DNA of 64,000 bases from Chryseosolibacter indicum (GCF_018598585.1 NZ_JAHESD010000026.1:1-64000); one strand, 5' to 3'; counted from the first letter of the stretch, positions 46,816 to 56,371 are shown. Notes: generated by a model not told the origin, from the letters alone. A program made the numbers and translations.

Positions 46816-47586
46816 TTATTTATTCAATTCGAGTTGACGTAATAATGCCTGAAAATCTTTAGGATAAGGAGCCTCTACCCTCTGTTTTTTGCCTCCTAAA
46901 TCATTAAACTCTAAAGAATAGGCATGTAGCGCCATCCGTTTCATAAACGATTCTTCTTCCGTTCCCTTCTTTAGGTTAAAGCCTCTTTTGATCTCCGACA
47001 ACAGGAATGGTTTCCCGCCGTAAGTGTCGTCTCCCGTGATCGAAGCTCCTTGTGATGCAAGGTGAATTCTGATCTGATGCATACGCCCGGTAACAGGCTT
47101 ACATTCAATTAACGTGTGAAGCCGATAAGGTTTTAAAGAGGTAAAATAGGTTTGGGCAGGCTTTCCTTCCCTCCTGCTGATCTTCACCATACCATCATTT
47201 TGCTTGAGAATAGGCTCATCTACAAGCGTATTTTGAAAGTTTTGAATCCCATCAACTACAGCATGATATACTTTAACAACCTCTCGTTTCTCGAACTGCA
47301 TGCTAAGATGCCGGTATGCTTCCGGATTTTTTGCTACCGCTAAAACACCTGATGTATCTTTATCCAAGCGGTGGCACACCTGCGCATCATTAGCGTATTC
47401 CCTGGCTAGGCCAAGTATATTAATACGCTCATGCCTGTCTTCGAGCGTTGATATAAACGGTGGCTTATTTACCAAAAAGTAATCATCATCCTCAAAAAGA
47501 ATAATCTCCTTTAGATCGACCTTAGGAGCTTTTGTGGGCTTAATGTTTTGCTGATTCAATATGTTCTGTTCCTTCATGTTTTTCAT
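46816..47586 (-). CDS. RluA-family pseudouridine synthase
   Basis: Isomerises a uridine in rRNA or tRNA. The 256 residues have the catalytic motif CHRLDKDTSGVLAVAKN near 71-87 with the essential Asp in RLDKDTSG, YHAVVDG near 106, PVTGRMHQIRIHLASQG near 163-179 and the C-terminal RMALHAYSLEF. There is no S4 domain. The specific site cannot be told; RluD-like members modify 23S rRNA. The start at 47586 (or the ATG at 47577) lies inside the end of the histidine kinase gene, a 38- to 47-base overlap, so translation may be coupled. Confidence 0.88.
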   Translation of the reverse strand: MKNMKEQNILNQQNIKPTKAPKVDLKEIILFEDDDYFLVNKPPFISTLEDRHERINILGLAREYANDAQVCHRLDKDTSGVLAVAKNPEAYRHLSMQFEKREVVKVYHAVVDGIQNFQNTLVDEPILKQNDGMVKISRREGKPAQTYFTSLKPYRLHTLIECKPVTGRMHQIRIHLASQGASITGDDTYGGKPFLLSEIKRGFNLKKGTEEESFMKRMALHAYSLEFNDLGGKKQRVEAPYPKDFQALLRQLELNK

Positions 47587-48616
47587 GTTTAGCCCTGGGA
47601 AGTTTAAAGCTGAAAATTGATCCCTTGCCAGGTGTGCTTTCTACTTCTGCTCTTGTGTTGTGCCCATCCAGGATATGTTTAACAATAGCAAGCCCTAATC
47701 CCGTTCCACCTTTCTCTCTGCTTCTGCTTTTGTCTACCCTATAAAAACGTTCAAAAATTCTGTTGATGTGCTCCTGCGGAATACCCTCGCCTGAATCTTT
47801 TACATAAGTAACAACAGATTTCTTATGTATTTCAAAACTCACTACAACTTCTCCCCCTTCAAAAGAGTGCTTGATTGCGTTGGATATCAGATTGGTCATC
47901 ACCTGAGTTATCCGCTGCCAATCGGCATACACCATTACCTTTGCTGGTGGGCCATCTATTCTTAAAACAACATTCTTTTTTTCGGACTTATTCTCAAATT
48001 GCTCAAATACCTCTTCAGTTAAAGCATACATATTGATACTCTCGAAATGCATTTTTATCTGGCCTGTTTCGATGTGTGATAGCGTAAGCAGATCCTGAAC
48101 CAGGGCATCAAGCCCATCAAGGCTTTTTGCAGCCTTCTTTAAAAATTTAGTTCTTACGGTCTTATCATTCACTGCGCCATCCAGCAACGTATGCACAAAT
48201 CCCTGAGCAGCAAAAATTGGCGTCTTTAGCTCATGAGAAACATCTGCAATAAACTCTTTACGAAATGCTTCCAGCTTTTTAAGTTCATCTATTTCTTTTT
48301 GCTTTAAATCAGCAAAGGAATAGATTTCTTCATTGATCGTTTTTAGCGGGTTTAACACGCCGGATTTCTGCTTGCCTATTCCGTGGAGTTCTTTCTTCTT
48401 AAGCTTGCTCATAAGCTTATAGATTTTATTGATTTCCCTGAAAATCAGGAATTCCAACACAACAAAAATAAGCAGATAGGCAACAGAAAAGCCGATAACA
48501 AAGGCTACAATAAGGGCACTTGCATCAACGCTTTTGAAAAGCGAAAGAAAAAGTGTTGTAATTATAGATATGCAAAGGGCAAGCAACAATGCCATTACCC
48601 TTGAATTGTAAACCAT
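47540..48616 (-). CDS. PhoR-like sensor histidine kinase with minimal periplasmic loop
   Basis: The 358 residues begin with two membrane helices (about 8-27 and 34-57) joined by only a few residues, so the signal is probably sensed in the membrane or by a partner. HisKA site FIADVSHELKTPIFAAQGF has the phospho-acceptor H128. ATPase boxes are NLISNAIKHSFEGG (N), VKDSGEGIPQ (G1), RIFERFYRVDKSRS (F) and GGTGLGLAIVKHIL (G2). The partner regulator lies 326 bases upstream on the same strand. By similarity the pair resembles PhoR/PhoB, but phosphate control is not shown. Confidence 0.88.
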   Translation of the reverse strand: MVYNSRVMALLLALCISIITTLFLSLFKSVDASALIVAFVIGFSVAYLLIFVVLEFLIFREINKIYKLMSKLKKKELHGIGKQKSGVLNPLKTINEEIYSFADLKQKEIDELKKLEAFRKEFIADVSHELKTPIFAAQGFVHTLLDGAVNDKTVRTKFLKKAAKSLDGLDALVQDLLTLSHIETGQIKMHFESINMYALTEEVFEQFENKSEKKNVVLRIDGPPAKVMVYADWQRITQVMTNLISNAIKHSFEGGEVVVSFEIHKKSVVTYVKDSGEGIPQEHINRIFERFYRVDKSRSREKGGTGLGLAIVKHILDGHNTRAEVESTPGKGSIFSFKLPRAKHEKHEGTEHIESAKH

Positions 48617-48942
48617 GTGGTAAAGATAGGGATTTGATGACCGAATTAATTACTTGATTTGGTTTAGCTTTGATTGTTGAGCTTTTTTTCCTACATTAAG
48701 TTAATCTGTAACACCAATAGATAGCTACTTTTTCCCGCCTTCCTTCAACTTATCCAGATCAAAAAAGAACAAGAAGACTGCAGGGAGACTGGACGATGCC
48801 TAAGGATGATAGCCTATAGGCAAGCCTTACCTATTTAACCAAATCATATATATAACAACTCCCATTGATTGAATGAAGTAATATTGAACAAGCCGATGAT
48901 ATACGACTTACTAGTTTTTTGTTATTTAACTAAGAGACGTGG
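48617..48942. other. 326-bp spacer between regulator and kinase genes, no gene seen
   Basis: No frame of useful length with a family signature is present on either strand. It contains a short perfect palindrome GCCTATAGGC near 48815 flanked by TAAGG/CCTTA, which could form a hairpin, and otherwise A/T-rich sequence. The gap is long for a two-component pair and may hold the kinase promoter. Confidence 0.5.
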
Positions 48943-49617
48943 TTAATTCAAACTGAATTTATACCCTACTCCTTTAACAGTAGTTATAAATTCATCTCCT
49001 ATCTTCTCACGTACTTTACGAATATGTACATCTACCGTGCGGGCAAGTACATAAACATCAGAACCCCAAATGTTTTGAAGAAGATCTTCACGGCTAAATA
49101 CCTTATTGGGATTTTGTGCCAGGAAATAAAGGAGCTCAAATTCCTTTTTAGGAAGGCTTATCTCTCGGTCGTTAATTTTTATGGTATAGCTGGTTCTGTC
49201 TATCGTCAGCTCACCGATGTTAATAAGGCTGTTGGGAGAGGTTTTCTTGGTCTCTCTTCTAAATAAAGCGCTGATACGACTCATTAAAGCCCTGGGTTTA
49301 ATTGGCTTTGTAATGTAGTCATCGGCACCAACATCAAACGCCGCCACTTCGGAATACTCTTCAGATCTGGCTGTAAGAAAAACTACGAATGTTTTTTGCA
49401 TTTCAGGAATTTCACGAATCAACCTGCATGTCTCAACGCCATCCATTTTGGGCATCATAATATCGAGAAGTACAAGATCAGGTGTAAATTTCCTTGCAAT
49501 TTCAACTGCTCTAGCTCCATCGCTTGCTGTCTTTACATCGTAGCCGCCTTTCTCTAAATTGTATTTAAGCAATTCAAGAATTGATTCTTCATCATCTACG
49601 ACAAGCACTTTATGCAT
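48943..49617 (-). CDS. OmpR/PhoB-type response regulator
   Basis: Two-domain transcription factor. I start at the ATG giving MHKVLVVDDEESILEL (224 residues). A longer frame from 49638 would leave only about 7 bases of leader after the promoter seen upstream. The receiver has DDEE near 9-12, phospho-acceptor D in VLLDIMMPKMDG near 54, and the switch Lys in YITKPIKPR near 103. The winged helix has the typical LPKKEFELLYFLAQNPNKVFSRE loop and ends TVKGVGYKFSLN. The downstream PhoR-like kinase is the likely partner. Confidence 0.9.
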   Translation of the reverse strand: MHKVLVVDDEESILELLKYNLEKGGYDVKTASDGARAVEIARKFTPDLVLLDIMMPKMDGVETCRLIREIPEMQKTFVVFLTARSEEYSEVAAFDVGADDYITKPIKPRALMSRISALFRRETKKTSPNSLINIGELTIDRTSYTIKINDREISLPKKEFELLYFLAQNPNKVFSREDLLQNIWGSDVYVLARTVDVHIRKVREKIGDEFITTVKGVGYKFSLN

Positions 49618-49651
49618 TTGCTTGTTACCCATAAGCATTGTAATTTATTAG

Positions 49652-49659
49652 CAAAAGTA
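49652..49659 (-). promoter_or_regulatory. -7 element of the PhoB-like regulator gene
   Basis: TACTTTTG on the minus strand matches TAnnTTTG exactly. There is no clear -33 TTG; a TTTTT lies at about the right distance. Predicted transcription begins near 49645. Confidence 0.5.
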
Positions 49660-49814
49660 GCCAGAAACAGACGTTTTAAAAACGCTTAATGCTTTCTTAA
49701 CAATTGCTAATTACTTCCTTAACATTAAGATAACATCAAAAAGTTTTAGTAGGCAGAAGCGACATTATTTACACAGCATCAATTGTTTGAAAGAAAAAAG
49801 AGGATCAAGCGCGT

Positions 49815-50867
49815 TTATAAAAAAGGATGTTTCTCACTTAAATACTTAATATAAGATTTCAGGTCACTGTTAAATTTCTGCTCCCATTCTTCCCAGAAAG
49901 TATCCTGCTTGGCTTGATAACGCCTGAAATTCATGAAGTACGCATTATTGGGAAGTCTCTCTTTATAACGACTCGAAGGTTTAGGTCCTGCTGTACTTAG
50001 CGTTAATGTATCAAGCGTACTAACTATCCTTTTAATCATGTCCGTTTTAAGGGCTAGCTTATGAGACACCGAATCGTTTTCATTCATTGTCTTATATAAA
50101 CTATCTAACTTTTCAGATCCCCGAAGCATATGATCCGAAAACTTCAGGTAATCCTCATTTTCATTAATGTATAATTGATACTCCTTAGCGTGCTCTCCGT
50201 ACTTCGAGATCAGAAACTTTTCAGTTCCCCTATCGCCTATAAAAGTGGCAAGGTTCTCATTGTAGTCAATACTATCCTTAACAAAGATGGTAGCATGCGA
50301 CATTTCGTGAATGATCAGATTAGCCAGGTCTCCCTCACTTCGTTCCAACATTTTGCTAAGTATCGGATCAGTGAACCATCCAAGTGTAGACCACCCGCCT
50401 GGGTTTCTGATACTCACGTCCCAACCTTCTTTTTTTAATTCTTCACCCAGTTCAATAGCCAATTCTCTATTAAAAAATCCTTTATAGGGCACAGCCCCAA
50501 GCACCGGAAACTCCCATTCTTTAGCTTTTAGCCTAAACTGCTCGGATGCAGTAACAACCCACATAATCTCCTCACCTTTTTGGTCATACAGCGTTTTGTA
50601 GTTTTTTGTATCCTTTAGCCCGAGGGAGTCAATTGCGTATTTTCTGACCTCATTGATCAGTACCAATTTAGCTTTTAGAGAATCCGGGAATTGCGGATCT
50701 TTGAGAAACTCTTCAACAGGCCGGGCATTCCAAACTATATTCAATTGCCCTTTTGCCTGCCTTAGCCCGTATACCACTAAATCCCAATATGCGGCAACCA
50801 GCACAAGAATAACCAGAAGCAAGGCCAGTAAAAGGCGTTTAATGAATTTCCAGGTTTTGCCAGCCAT
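49815..50867 (-). CDS. Membrane-anchored putative aminopeptidase (COG4324 type)
   Basis: A 350-residue protein with one N-terminal membrane helix (LLLALLLVILVLVAAYW, about 11-27) and an outward-facing zinc-peptidase-like domain. The motif IIHEMSHATIFVKD near 186-199 supplies HExxH, and NENLATFIGDRGTEKFL near 205-221 contains the third ligand Glu. These two motifs define the family called putative aminopeptidase. Substrate is unknown. It is alone on its strand between the PhoB-like gene and recA. Confidence 0.75.
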   Translation of the reverse strand: MAGKTWKFIKRLLLALLLVILVLVAAYWDLVVYGLRQAKGQLNIVWNARPVEEFLKDPQFPDSLKAKLVLINEVRKYAIDSLGLKDTKNYKTLYDQKGEEIMWVVTASEQFRLKAKEWEFPVLGAVPYKGFFNRELAIELGEELKKEGWDVSIRNPGGWSTLGWFTDPILSKMLERSEGDLANLIIHEMSHATIFVKDSIDYNENLATFIGDRGTEKFLISKYGEHAKEYQLYINENEDYLKFSDHMLRGSEKLDSLYKTMNENDSVSHKLALKTDMIKRIVSTLDTLTLSTAGPKPSSRYKERLPNNAYFMNFRRYQAKQDTFWEEWEQKFNSDLKSYIKYLSEKHPFL

Positions 50868-51002
50868 CTTGAGGGTTTGGGTTGTATTTTAGAGTTTCCT
50901 TTTGGAATATTCGCGCAATATAAAATGTTCCTGCTGTTTTAATACAACACCAACATCCTGAAAGCAATCGCTTTTACGATAAAAAAGTTAAAGCCATCGT
51001 AT

Positions 51003-51023
51003 TTTTGACACTATTTGTCAAAA
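51003..51023. promoter_or_regulatory. Perfect dyad upstream of recA
   Basis: TTTTGACA and TGTCAAAA flank CTATT, 8-bp arms without mismatch, 142 bases before the recA ATG in a 297-base intergenic region. It may be an operator for a damage regulator. It does not match the E. coli, Bacillus or alpha-proteobacterial LexA boxes. Confidence 0.45.
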
Positions 51024-51164
51024 GCTATTTCGAGATTTGTAACGTTTTTAAATTAATAACGAAGTGGTAATTTCAATGTTTAAAGTAAAAAGAGGCAGAC
51101 AAAAGGTTTCTGCAAATCAATTAAGTAAAATCATAAATAAATACAACATAAAGTAACGAACCCC

Positions 51165-52190
51165 ATGAGTGACGCAAAAGAAAAACTAAAGGCGCTCCAG
51201 TTGACGATTGACAAACTGGAAAAAACTTACGGAAAGGGAACCGTAATGAAGCTCAGCGATGAAAAAGTATCTGATGTACCGGCAATCTCTACGGGGTCAT
51301 TAGGATTAGATATTGCACTTGGTGTTGGGGGTATTCCCCGCGGCCGTATCATTGAGATCTACGGACCTGAATCATCAGGTAAAACTACGCTAACCATGCA
51401 TTGTATTGCAGAAGCACAACGTAAGGGCGGATTAGCCGCTTTTATTGATGCAGAACACGCTTTTGATAAGTCCTATGCTGAAAAATTAGGCATTGACACA
51501 GAAAACCTGCTTATATCTCAACCTGATAATGGTGAACAGGCACTTGAAATTGCCGATCACCTCATCCGTTCCGGCGCTATTGATATTATTGTTATCGACT
51601 CCGTAGCTGCCCTTGTGCCTAAAGGCGAATTGGAAGGCGAAATGGGTGAAAGCAAGATGGGCTTACAGGCCCGCTTAATGTCACAGGCATTACGTAAACT
51701 AACAGGTACGATTAGCAAAACCGGCTGCGCTTGTATCTTCATCAACCAATTGCGTGAAAAGATCGGTGTAATGTTTGGTAACCCTGAAACGACAACCGGT
51801 GGTAATGCCTTGAAGTTCTATGCTTCAGTAAGATTGGATATCCGAAGAATAGGACAGATTAAAGAAGCTGCTGACGATATTACCGGTAACCGCGTAAAAG
51901 TAAAAGTGGTGAAGAATAAAGTAGCCCCTCCTTTTAAAGTAGTAGAGTTTGATATCATGTACGGAAGAGGTATCTCAAAATCCGGCGAGATTATTGACTT
52001 AGGTGTTGAACTCGAAGTAATTCAGAAGTCAGGTTCATGGTTCTCATACGGGGGCAATAAGCTTGGTCAGGGAAGAGATGCTGTTAAGCAACTTGTAGAG
52101 GATAATCCTGAATTAATGGAAGAACTGGAGAAGAAGATCAAAGAGAAGATTGCCGGAGGAGAAGCAAAATTACTCGAAGAGAAGGAATAA
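51165..52190 (+). CDS. recA: Recombinase RecA
   Basis: Forms filaments on single-stranded DNA for strand exchange and SOS signalling. The 341 residues contain Walker A GPESSGKT at 67-74, FIDAEHAFD near 93, Walker [16 protein letters not shown] near 139-153, [11 protein letters not shown] (L1) and [27 protein letters not shown] (L2 region) near 194-220. The C-terminal tail is acidic, as in other RecA proteins. It is monocistronic, followed by a strong terminator 25 bases after the stop, and preceded by a dyad that could be a control site. The AddAB-like pair at 0-6 kb would supply its substrate. Confidence 0.99.
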   Translation: MSDAKEKLKALQLTIDKLEKTYGKGTVMKLSDEKVSDVPAISTGSLGLDIALGVGGIPRGRIIEIYGPESSGKTTLTMHCIAEAQRKGGLAAFIDAEHAFDKSYAEKLGIDTENLLISQPDNGEQALEIADHLIRSGAIDIIVIDSVAALVPKGELEGEMGESKMGLQARLMSQALRKLTGTISKTGCACIFINQLREKIGVMFGNPETTTGGNALKFYASVRLDIRRIGQIKEAADDITGNRVKVKVVKNKVAPPFKVVEFDIMYGRGISKSGEIIDLGVELEVIQKSGSWFSYGGNKLGQGRDAVKQLVEDNPELMEELEKKIKEKIAGGEAKLLEEKE

Positions 52191-52214
52191 GACGGTATAT
52201 AGTTATAGTTAAAG

Positions 52215-52247
52215 AAAAGGTCTGGAAGCAAACTTCTGGACCTTTTT
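52215..52247 (+). terminator. Terminator after recA
   Basis: A 14-bp stem with two G-T pairs (AAAAGGTCTGGAAG / CTTCTGGACCTTTT) around a four-base loop CAAA ends in TTTTT. Confidence 0.9.
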
Positions 52248-52268
52248 GATTTTAGTGTTTTAAAGAAA

Positions 52269-53528
52269 TCAGGTGGCGCGAATAGCGATAACAGGATCAA
52301 GCCTGGCGGCAACCGCTGCTGGGACTATGCCCGATACAAGACCTATTACAGAAGACACTGTTAAACCAAGTACAATATTTTTAATGGTGAGGGTAACAAC
52401 AAGATCCCCCATCGGAATAAGCGTGACAAGGTAAACAAGGAATAATCCGCCGAGCCCACCAATAAGGCTTAAGAAGATTGCCTCGAACAAGAACTGAAAA
52501 AGAACGAAGTAATTCTTGGCACCTAAAGACTTTTGCAAGCCTATAATACTGGTACGCTCCTTAACGGAAACAAACATGATATTCGCGATTCCGAAACCGC
52601 CGACCAGAATAGAGAAACCACCTATGATCCATCCTGCAACCCCCACGACATCAAATAACCCGCTGATGGCATTGGCAATTGCCTCTGGCCTGTTTAGAGC
52701 AAAATTATCTCTCTCTGTTGGTTGAAGGCCTCTTCTCGTACGAAGTAATCCTCTTATTTCATTCTCCAGCTCAACCAATCCTACATCACTCTCTGCGCCT
52801 TTCACCCCTATACGTGATGTAGTTTCATCCCACGCTCCCGTGCCGGTCTGATAGAGTTTTCTGAAAGATTGGTAGGGAATTAGTGTATTAAAGTCGTTAC
52901 TGGACCAACCCATGAAGCTTTGGCCCTCCCTTTTTATTACACCTATAACCGTGTACTTCATGTTCTTTACCTTAACCACCTGGCCAATCGGCTCCTGGTT
53001 ATTAGGGAAAAGTACTTTTGCTATCTCGAAACCAATAATGCAAACACTGCGTCCTGCTTCAAGCTCTTCCGGAGTAAAGAATCTGCCTTTCTCTACATTC
53101 AACTCAAAAATTGTATTATAGCCAGGGGCAGCGCCAACTAACCTAACCTGACCAATGCTGTTGTTATTTCTTTTTACTACCATATTACCCTTGCCCGCGT
53201 AAATGGTAATCCCTACCTGGTTTTTTAGATTGGCTTGAAGAAATTTGAATTCGTTGTATGATGCGTTGGGCCTCTGCCAGAACTCCCACCACTTATACTC
53301 ACCATCATTATCAGCTATAAAAGGCCACTTTTCCACATATATAACACCCGTTCCCAAAAAGTTTAAGCTATCCTTGATATTCTTCTCCAGGGAGTCAACA
53401 AGTGTTAAAACAGTTATAATGGCGAAAATGCCAACCGTAACGCCTAGTAAGGATAGGATCGTTCGAAGCAGGTTCGATCTTAAGGCACGCCATGCAAACC
53501 TGAAACTCTCGTAAATCTGTCTTAACAT
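52269..53528 (-). CDS. MacB/FtsX-family ABC transporter permease
   Basis: A 419-residue permease with the MacB layout: first membrane helix after LRSNLLRTILSLLGVTVGIFAI near 18-39, a long periplasmic MacB-PCD-like domain (about 50-285), then three C-terminal helices (about 300-325, 345-375, 388-410). Family signatures include GSGKR-type loss but a clear VKERTSIIGLQKSLGAKN near 325 and the end PVIAIRAT. No ATPase gene is adjacent; it must be encoded elsewhere or the protein acts in a multi-permease set. Substrate unknown. It converges with recA. Confidence 0.85.
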   Translation of the reverse strand: MLRQIYESFRFAWRALRSNLLRTILSLLGVTVGIFAIITVLTLVDSLEKNIKDSLNFLGTGVIYVEKWPFIADNDGEYKWWEFWQRPNASYNEFKFLQANLKNQVGITIYAGKGNMVVKRNNNSIGQVRLVGAAPGYNTIFELNVEKGRFFTPEELEAGRSVCIIGFEIAKVLFPNNQEPIGQVVKVKNMKYTVIGVIKREGQSFMGWSSNDFNTLIPYQSFRKLYQTGTGAWDETTSRIGVKGAESDVGLVELENEIRGLLRTRRGLQPTERDNFALNRPEAIANAISGLFDVVGVAGWIIGGFSILVGGFGIANIMFVSVKERTSIIGLQKSLGAKNYFVLFQFLFEAIFLSLIGGLGGLFLVYLVTLIPMGDLVVTLTIKNIVLGLTVSSVIGLVSGIVPAAVAARLDPVIAIRAT

Positions 53529-53647
53529 ACTGATGAAAGGGTATTACGCTTTTAAACTTATTGTGTTAGTAGCTTAACGAAGCTTTTAATTACTCTTTTA
53601 GACTAAAAAAAGGCAATTTTGTTACAAAGATGAAAATCCGGGGCTTC

Positions 53648-53681
53648 TTTGTCGAGAATGGTGATTTATGCCTTATTTTTG
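53648..53681 (+). promoter_or_regulatory. Promoter of queA
   Basis: TTTG (53648-53651), a 22-base spacer, then TATTTTTG (53674-53681) followed by CAACC fit the Bacteroidota consensus. The leader would be about 45 bases. Confidence 0.6.
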
Positions 53682-53732
53682 CAACCTTGTTTAAAAATAC
53701 CCTTGATTGGGTAAACTTTGCGCAAATAAAAT

Positions 53733-54779
53733 ATGAAGCTATCCGAATTCAAGTTTGAGCTACCCGCTAACCTGATTGCTAACCGCCCAGCCGAAAACCG
53801 CGATGAATCCCGTCTGATGGTTGTCCATAAAGATACCGGCAAGATTGAACACAAGGTGTTTAAAGAGATTGTTGAATATTTTAATGAAGGAGATATTCTT
53901 GTAGGTAACGATACCATGGTGTTTCCCGCCCGCCTCTACGGAAGAAAAGAAAAGACAGGTGCAAAGATTGAGGTGTTTCTTTTGAGAGAACTAAACGCAG
54001 ACATGCACTTATGGGATGTTCTGGTAGATCCTGCGAGAAAAATCAGGGTAGGTAACAAATTATATTTCGGAAACGGAGACCTTGTAGCAGAAGTTATTGA
54101 TAACACAACATCAAGAGGAAGAACAATACGTTTCCTTTTTGACGGAGATTCTGCTGCCTTTGATAAAGTTATTGAAACACTTGGCGAAACACCCCTACCA
54201 AAATACATTAAGCGAAAGGTAGAACCGGAAGATAAAGACAGATTCCAGACTATTTATGCAAAGCATAAAGGCGCTGTTTCTGCTCCTACCGCAGGCTTAC
54301 ACTTTACACGTCAGTTATTGAAGCGCCTTCAGATTAAAGGTGTAGAGATGACACACGTTACTCTTCACATCGGCTTAGGTACTTTCAGACCTGTTGATGT
54401 TGAAGATTTAACAAAGCACAAAATGGACTCGGAGAACTTTATTGTTGGTCAGGAGGCCGTTAATATGGTTAACAAAGCACTTGATAATAAAAACCGTGTT
54501 TGTGCCGTAGGTACTACTACCATGCGTGCACTTGAATCTGCAGTTTCTGCCACCAACCGCCTGAAGCCTCGCGAAGGATGGACTGATAAATTCATCTTCC
54601 CTCCTTACGATTTCAAAATCTGCAATGCAATGATTACAAACTTCCATATGCCTGAATCAACACTTTTGATGATGACTGCGGCATTTGGGGGCTATGAACT
54701 TATAACAGAAGCTTACAAAGTTGCAAGAAAAGAGAAATACAAGTTTCTCACTTATGGCGATGCTATGCTCATTATTTAA
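53733..54779 (+). CDS. queA: S-adenosylmethionine:tRNA ribosyltransferase-isomerase
   Basis: Builds epoxyqueuosine in tRNA from preQ1 using the ribosyl part of SAM. The 348 residues open with [23 protein letters not shown] near 8-30, then [16 protein letters not shown] near 52-67, a central TPLPKYIKR near 151, [10 protein letters not shown] near 179 and [17 protein letters not shown] near 308-324, all diagnostic. Length is normal. It has its own promoter and a bidirectional terminator 58 bases downstream. No other queuosine gene is near. Confidence 0.97.
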   Translation: MKLSEFKFELPANLIANRPAENRDESRLMVVHKDTGKIEHKVFKEIVEYFNEGDILVGNDTMVFPARLYGRKEKTGAKIEVFLLRELNADMHLWDVLVDPARKIRVGNKLYFGNGDLVAEVIDNTTSRGRTIRFLFDGDSAAFDKVIETLGETPLPKYIKRKVEPEDKDRFQTIYAKHKGAVSAPTAGLHFTRQLLKRLQIKGVEMTHVTLHIGLGTFRPVDVEDLTKHKMDSENFIVGQEAVNMVNKALDNKNRVCAVGTTTMRALESAVSATNRLKPREGWTDKFIFPPYDFKICNAMITNFHMPESTLLMMTAAFGGYELITEAYKVARKEKYKFLTYGDAMLII

Positions 54780-54836
54780 GCAGAAAGCTTAAAGCTCAAA
54801 GCAAAAGCCAAAGGCTATACGTATAAGATTTAAGAA

Positions 54837-54867
54837 AAAGCTGCATTTAAGGGATGCAGCTTTTTTT
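54837..54867. terminator. Bidirectional terminator between queA and the small membrane protein gene
   Basis: The 10-bp stem AAAGCTGCAT/ATGCAGCTTT has T-runs on both outer sides, so it can end the converging transcripts from both directions. Confidence 0.85.
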
Positions 54868-54885
54868 ATGTGTGCTGATTTGCAA

Positions 54886-55134
54886 CTATATCTCCTTAAT
54901 CATATACAAATAGACAGCTATCGCGATTGGATAGATGATAAAATATTGAAATGTAGGCGCGAAGAAGCGAAGGAAGATACCAAATGGTACTAACAACAAA
55001 ACAAGACCACCTATAATAACCATAGTTTTCTTGAAACCACTAACTGGTTGTTTAAACACCTCAAGCATCCTGTAAATAAGAAAAGAAATAACAACTGCAT
55101 TAAAGGCTATAACAAGTATTCGCAACAAAATCAT
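54886..55134 (-). CDS. Small membrane protein, 82 aa
   Basis: From the ATG giving MILLRILVIAFNAVV, the protein has three likely helices (about 2-19, 34-52 and 58-78) and a short positive C-terminus. The longer frame adds 12 residues from an upstream ATG and cannot be excluded. No family is recognised. It is convergent with queA and divergent from ispD, with about 80 bases to the ispD start. Confidence 0.55.
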   Translation of the reverse strand: MILLRILVIAFNAVVISFLIYRMLEVFKQPVSGFKKTMVIIGGLVLLLVPFGIFLRFFAPTFQYFIIYPIAIAVYLYMIKEI

Positions 55135-55212
55135 GGTAACGCGCTTTACGATAAAATTAGCAATTATCAACCAGGAAGAAACTTCTTAATTTAGCCTTCT
55201 AATTTTAATACA

Positions 55213-55896
55213 TTGTCACAGAACGAATACGCAGTTATTGTTGCCGGCGGAAAGGGCACGCGAATAAAGAGCTCTACCCCCAAACAATTTCTTGAGCTTG
55301 CAGGTAAGCCTATTATACTTCATACGATAGAAGCGTTCTACCGATATTCCAAAGACATCAGGGTTATCCTGGTTCTTCCGGCTGATGCCTATAGCTTATG
55401 GGATTATATTGTTAAAGATTACAATTTTCAACACACTGTAACATTACAGCAAGGAGGAGAATCGCGGTTTCAATCTGTTAAAAAAGGGCTTCAGCGAATT
55501 CAAACAAATGGGCTGGTGGCAATACACGATGGTGTTCGCCCGCTCGTTACTACTGATATTATTGAATCATCTTTTAAGCTCGCCAAAGAAAAGGGATCGG
55601 CAGTTGCAGCGGTATCGCTAAAAGAATCAGTTAGAATATTAGAGGGCGATCATACAAAAGCGCTTGACCGAGCAAAATATCGTCTGATTCAAACACCTCA
55701 GACTTTTGATATTGAACTCATAAAAAAGGCCTATGAACTAGAGGACGATCCATCCCTTACGGACGACGCAAGTGTAGCTGAGCGGTGGGGCCATACTATT
55801 TCTCTTTTTGAAGGAAACTATGAGAATATCAAAGTTACAACCCCTGAAGATCTGATTATAGCAGAAGTACTTTTACAGAAAAGAAAAACCGGATAA
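55213..55896 (+). CDS. ispD: 2-C-methyl-D-erythritol 4-phosphate cytidylyltransferase
   Basis: Third step of the non-mevalonate (MEP) isoprenoid pathway, using CTP. The 227 residues show VIVAGGKGTRIKSSTPKQFLEL near 8-29, ILHTIEAF near 36, AIHDGVRPLVT near 101-111, IQTPQTFDIELIKKAY near 155 and DDASVAERWG near 182. The start is TTG, as no ATG lies in frame upstream, and the conserved strand begins five codons in. It shows that isoprenoids (including the undecaprenol used by MurG and MraY) are made through MEP. A hairpin terminator lies about 165 bases downstream. Confidence 0.95.
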   Translation: MSQNEYAVIVAGGKGTRIKSSTPKQFLELAGKPIILHTIEAFYRYSKDIRVILVLPADAYSLWDYIVKDYNFQHTVTLQQGGESRFQSVKKGLQRIQTNGLVAIHDGVRPLVTTDIIESSFKLAKEKGSAVAAVSLKESVRILEGDHTKALDRAKYRLIQTPQTFDIELIKKAYELEDDPSLTDDASVAERWGHTISLFEGNYENIKVTTPEDLIIAEVLLQKRKTG

Positions 55897-56062
55897 TAAC
55901 CATTGATAACCTACCTGTAGGGGTCCAGAAGATCTGCAATAGTGGCAGGAGTAGGGAGAGCAGCAAATGAGTAGGAGAAAGTTAAGGCTGCTAAAATAAC
56001 CGCTTTCTAAACAATCGATTTAATATCTAAAAATTTAACTTGGATCAGAATATCTTAAACAG

Positions 56063-56106
56063 GAACGGACATAATCTGATCTAACATCAAATTATGTCCG
56101 TTCTTT
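56063..56106 (+). terminator. Hairpin after ispD
   Basis: A perfect 13-bp stem (GAACGGACATAAT / ATTATGTCCGTTC) with a 15-base loop is followed by TTTGTATTTC. It lies 166 bases beyond the stop, so it may belong to a longer 3' region or act for either strand. Confidence 0.55.
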
Positions 56107-56139
56107 GTATTTCTGAAATGAGCCTATTATTCTGCCGCT

Positions 56140-56361
56140 CTAGTACTCGTCTTCGTTGAAGAAGAAGTCTTCCTTAGTGGGATAATCAGGCCATATCTCT
56201 TCAATACTTTCGTAGGGTTGACCGTCGTCCTCTAGCTCCTGGAGGTTTTCAACAACTTCTAAAGGAGCCCCTGATCTGATCGAGTAGTCAATCAGTTCAT
56301 CTTTCGTGGCAGGCCAAGGAGCATCTTCAAGGTAAGAGGCAAGTTCTAGGGTCCAATACAT
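56140..56361 (-). CDS. DUF2795 family protein, 73 aa
   Basis: A small acidic protein. I start at the ATG giving MYWTLELASYLED because a strong Shine-Dalgarno AGGAGG lies just upstream and the longer frame would run through it. The DUF2795 core is visible: TLELASYLEDAPWPATKDELIDYS near 4-27, then PLEVVENLQELEDDG, followed by a proline/aspartate-rich end. Function is unknown; the family is widespread and often stands alone. Promoter and ribosome site are both clear, so it is probably well expressed. Confidence 0.75.
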   Translation of the reverse strand: MYWTLELASYLEDAPWPATKDELIDYSIRSGAPLEVVENLQELEDDGQPYESIEEIWPDYPTKEDFFFNEDEY

Positions 56362-56371
56362 AGTTTTAAGT

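Noticed and set aside
53698-53713. TACCC-TTGATT-GGGTA hairpin in the queA leader as a preQ1 riboswitch
   Set aside because: The loop is too short and the A-rich tail with the conserved pairing is missing.
54783-54814. Imperfect AAAGCT-like repeats after queA
   Set aside because: Short, imperfect and A-rich; no structure beyond chance composition.
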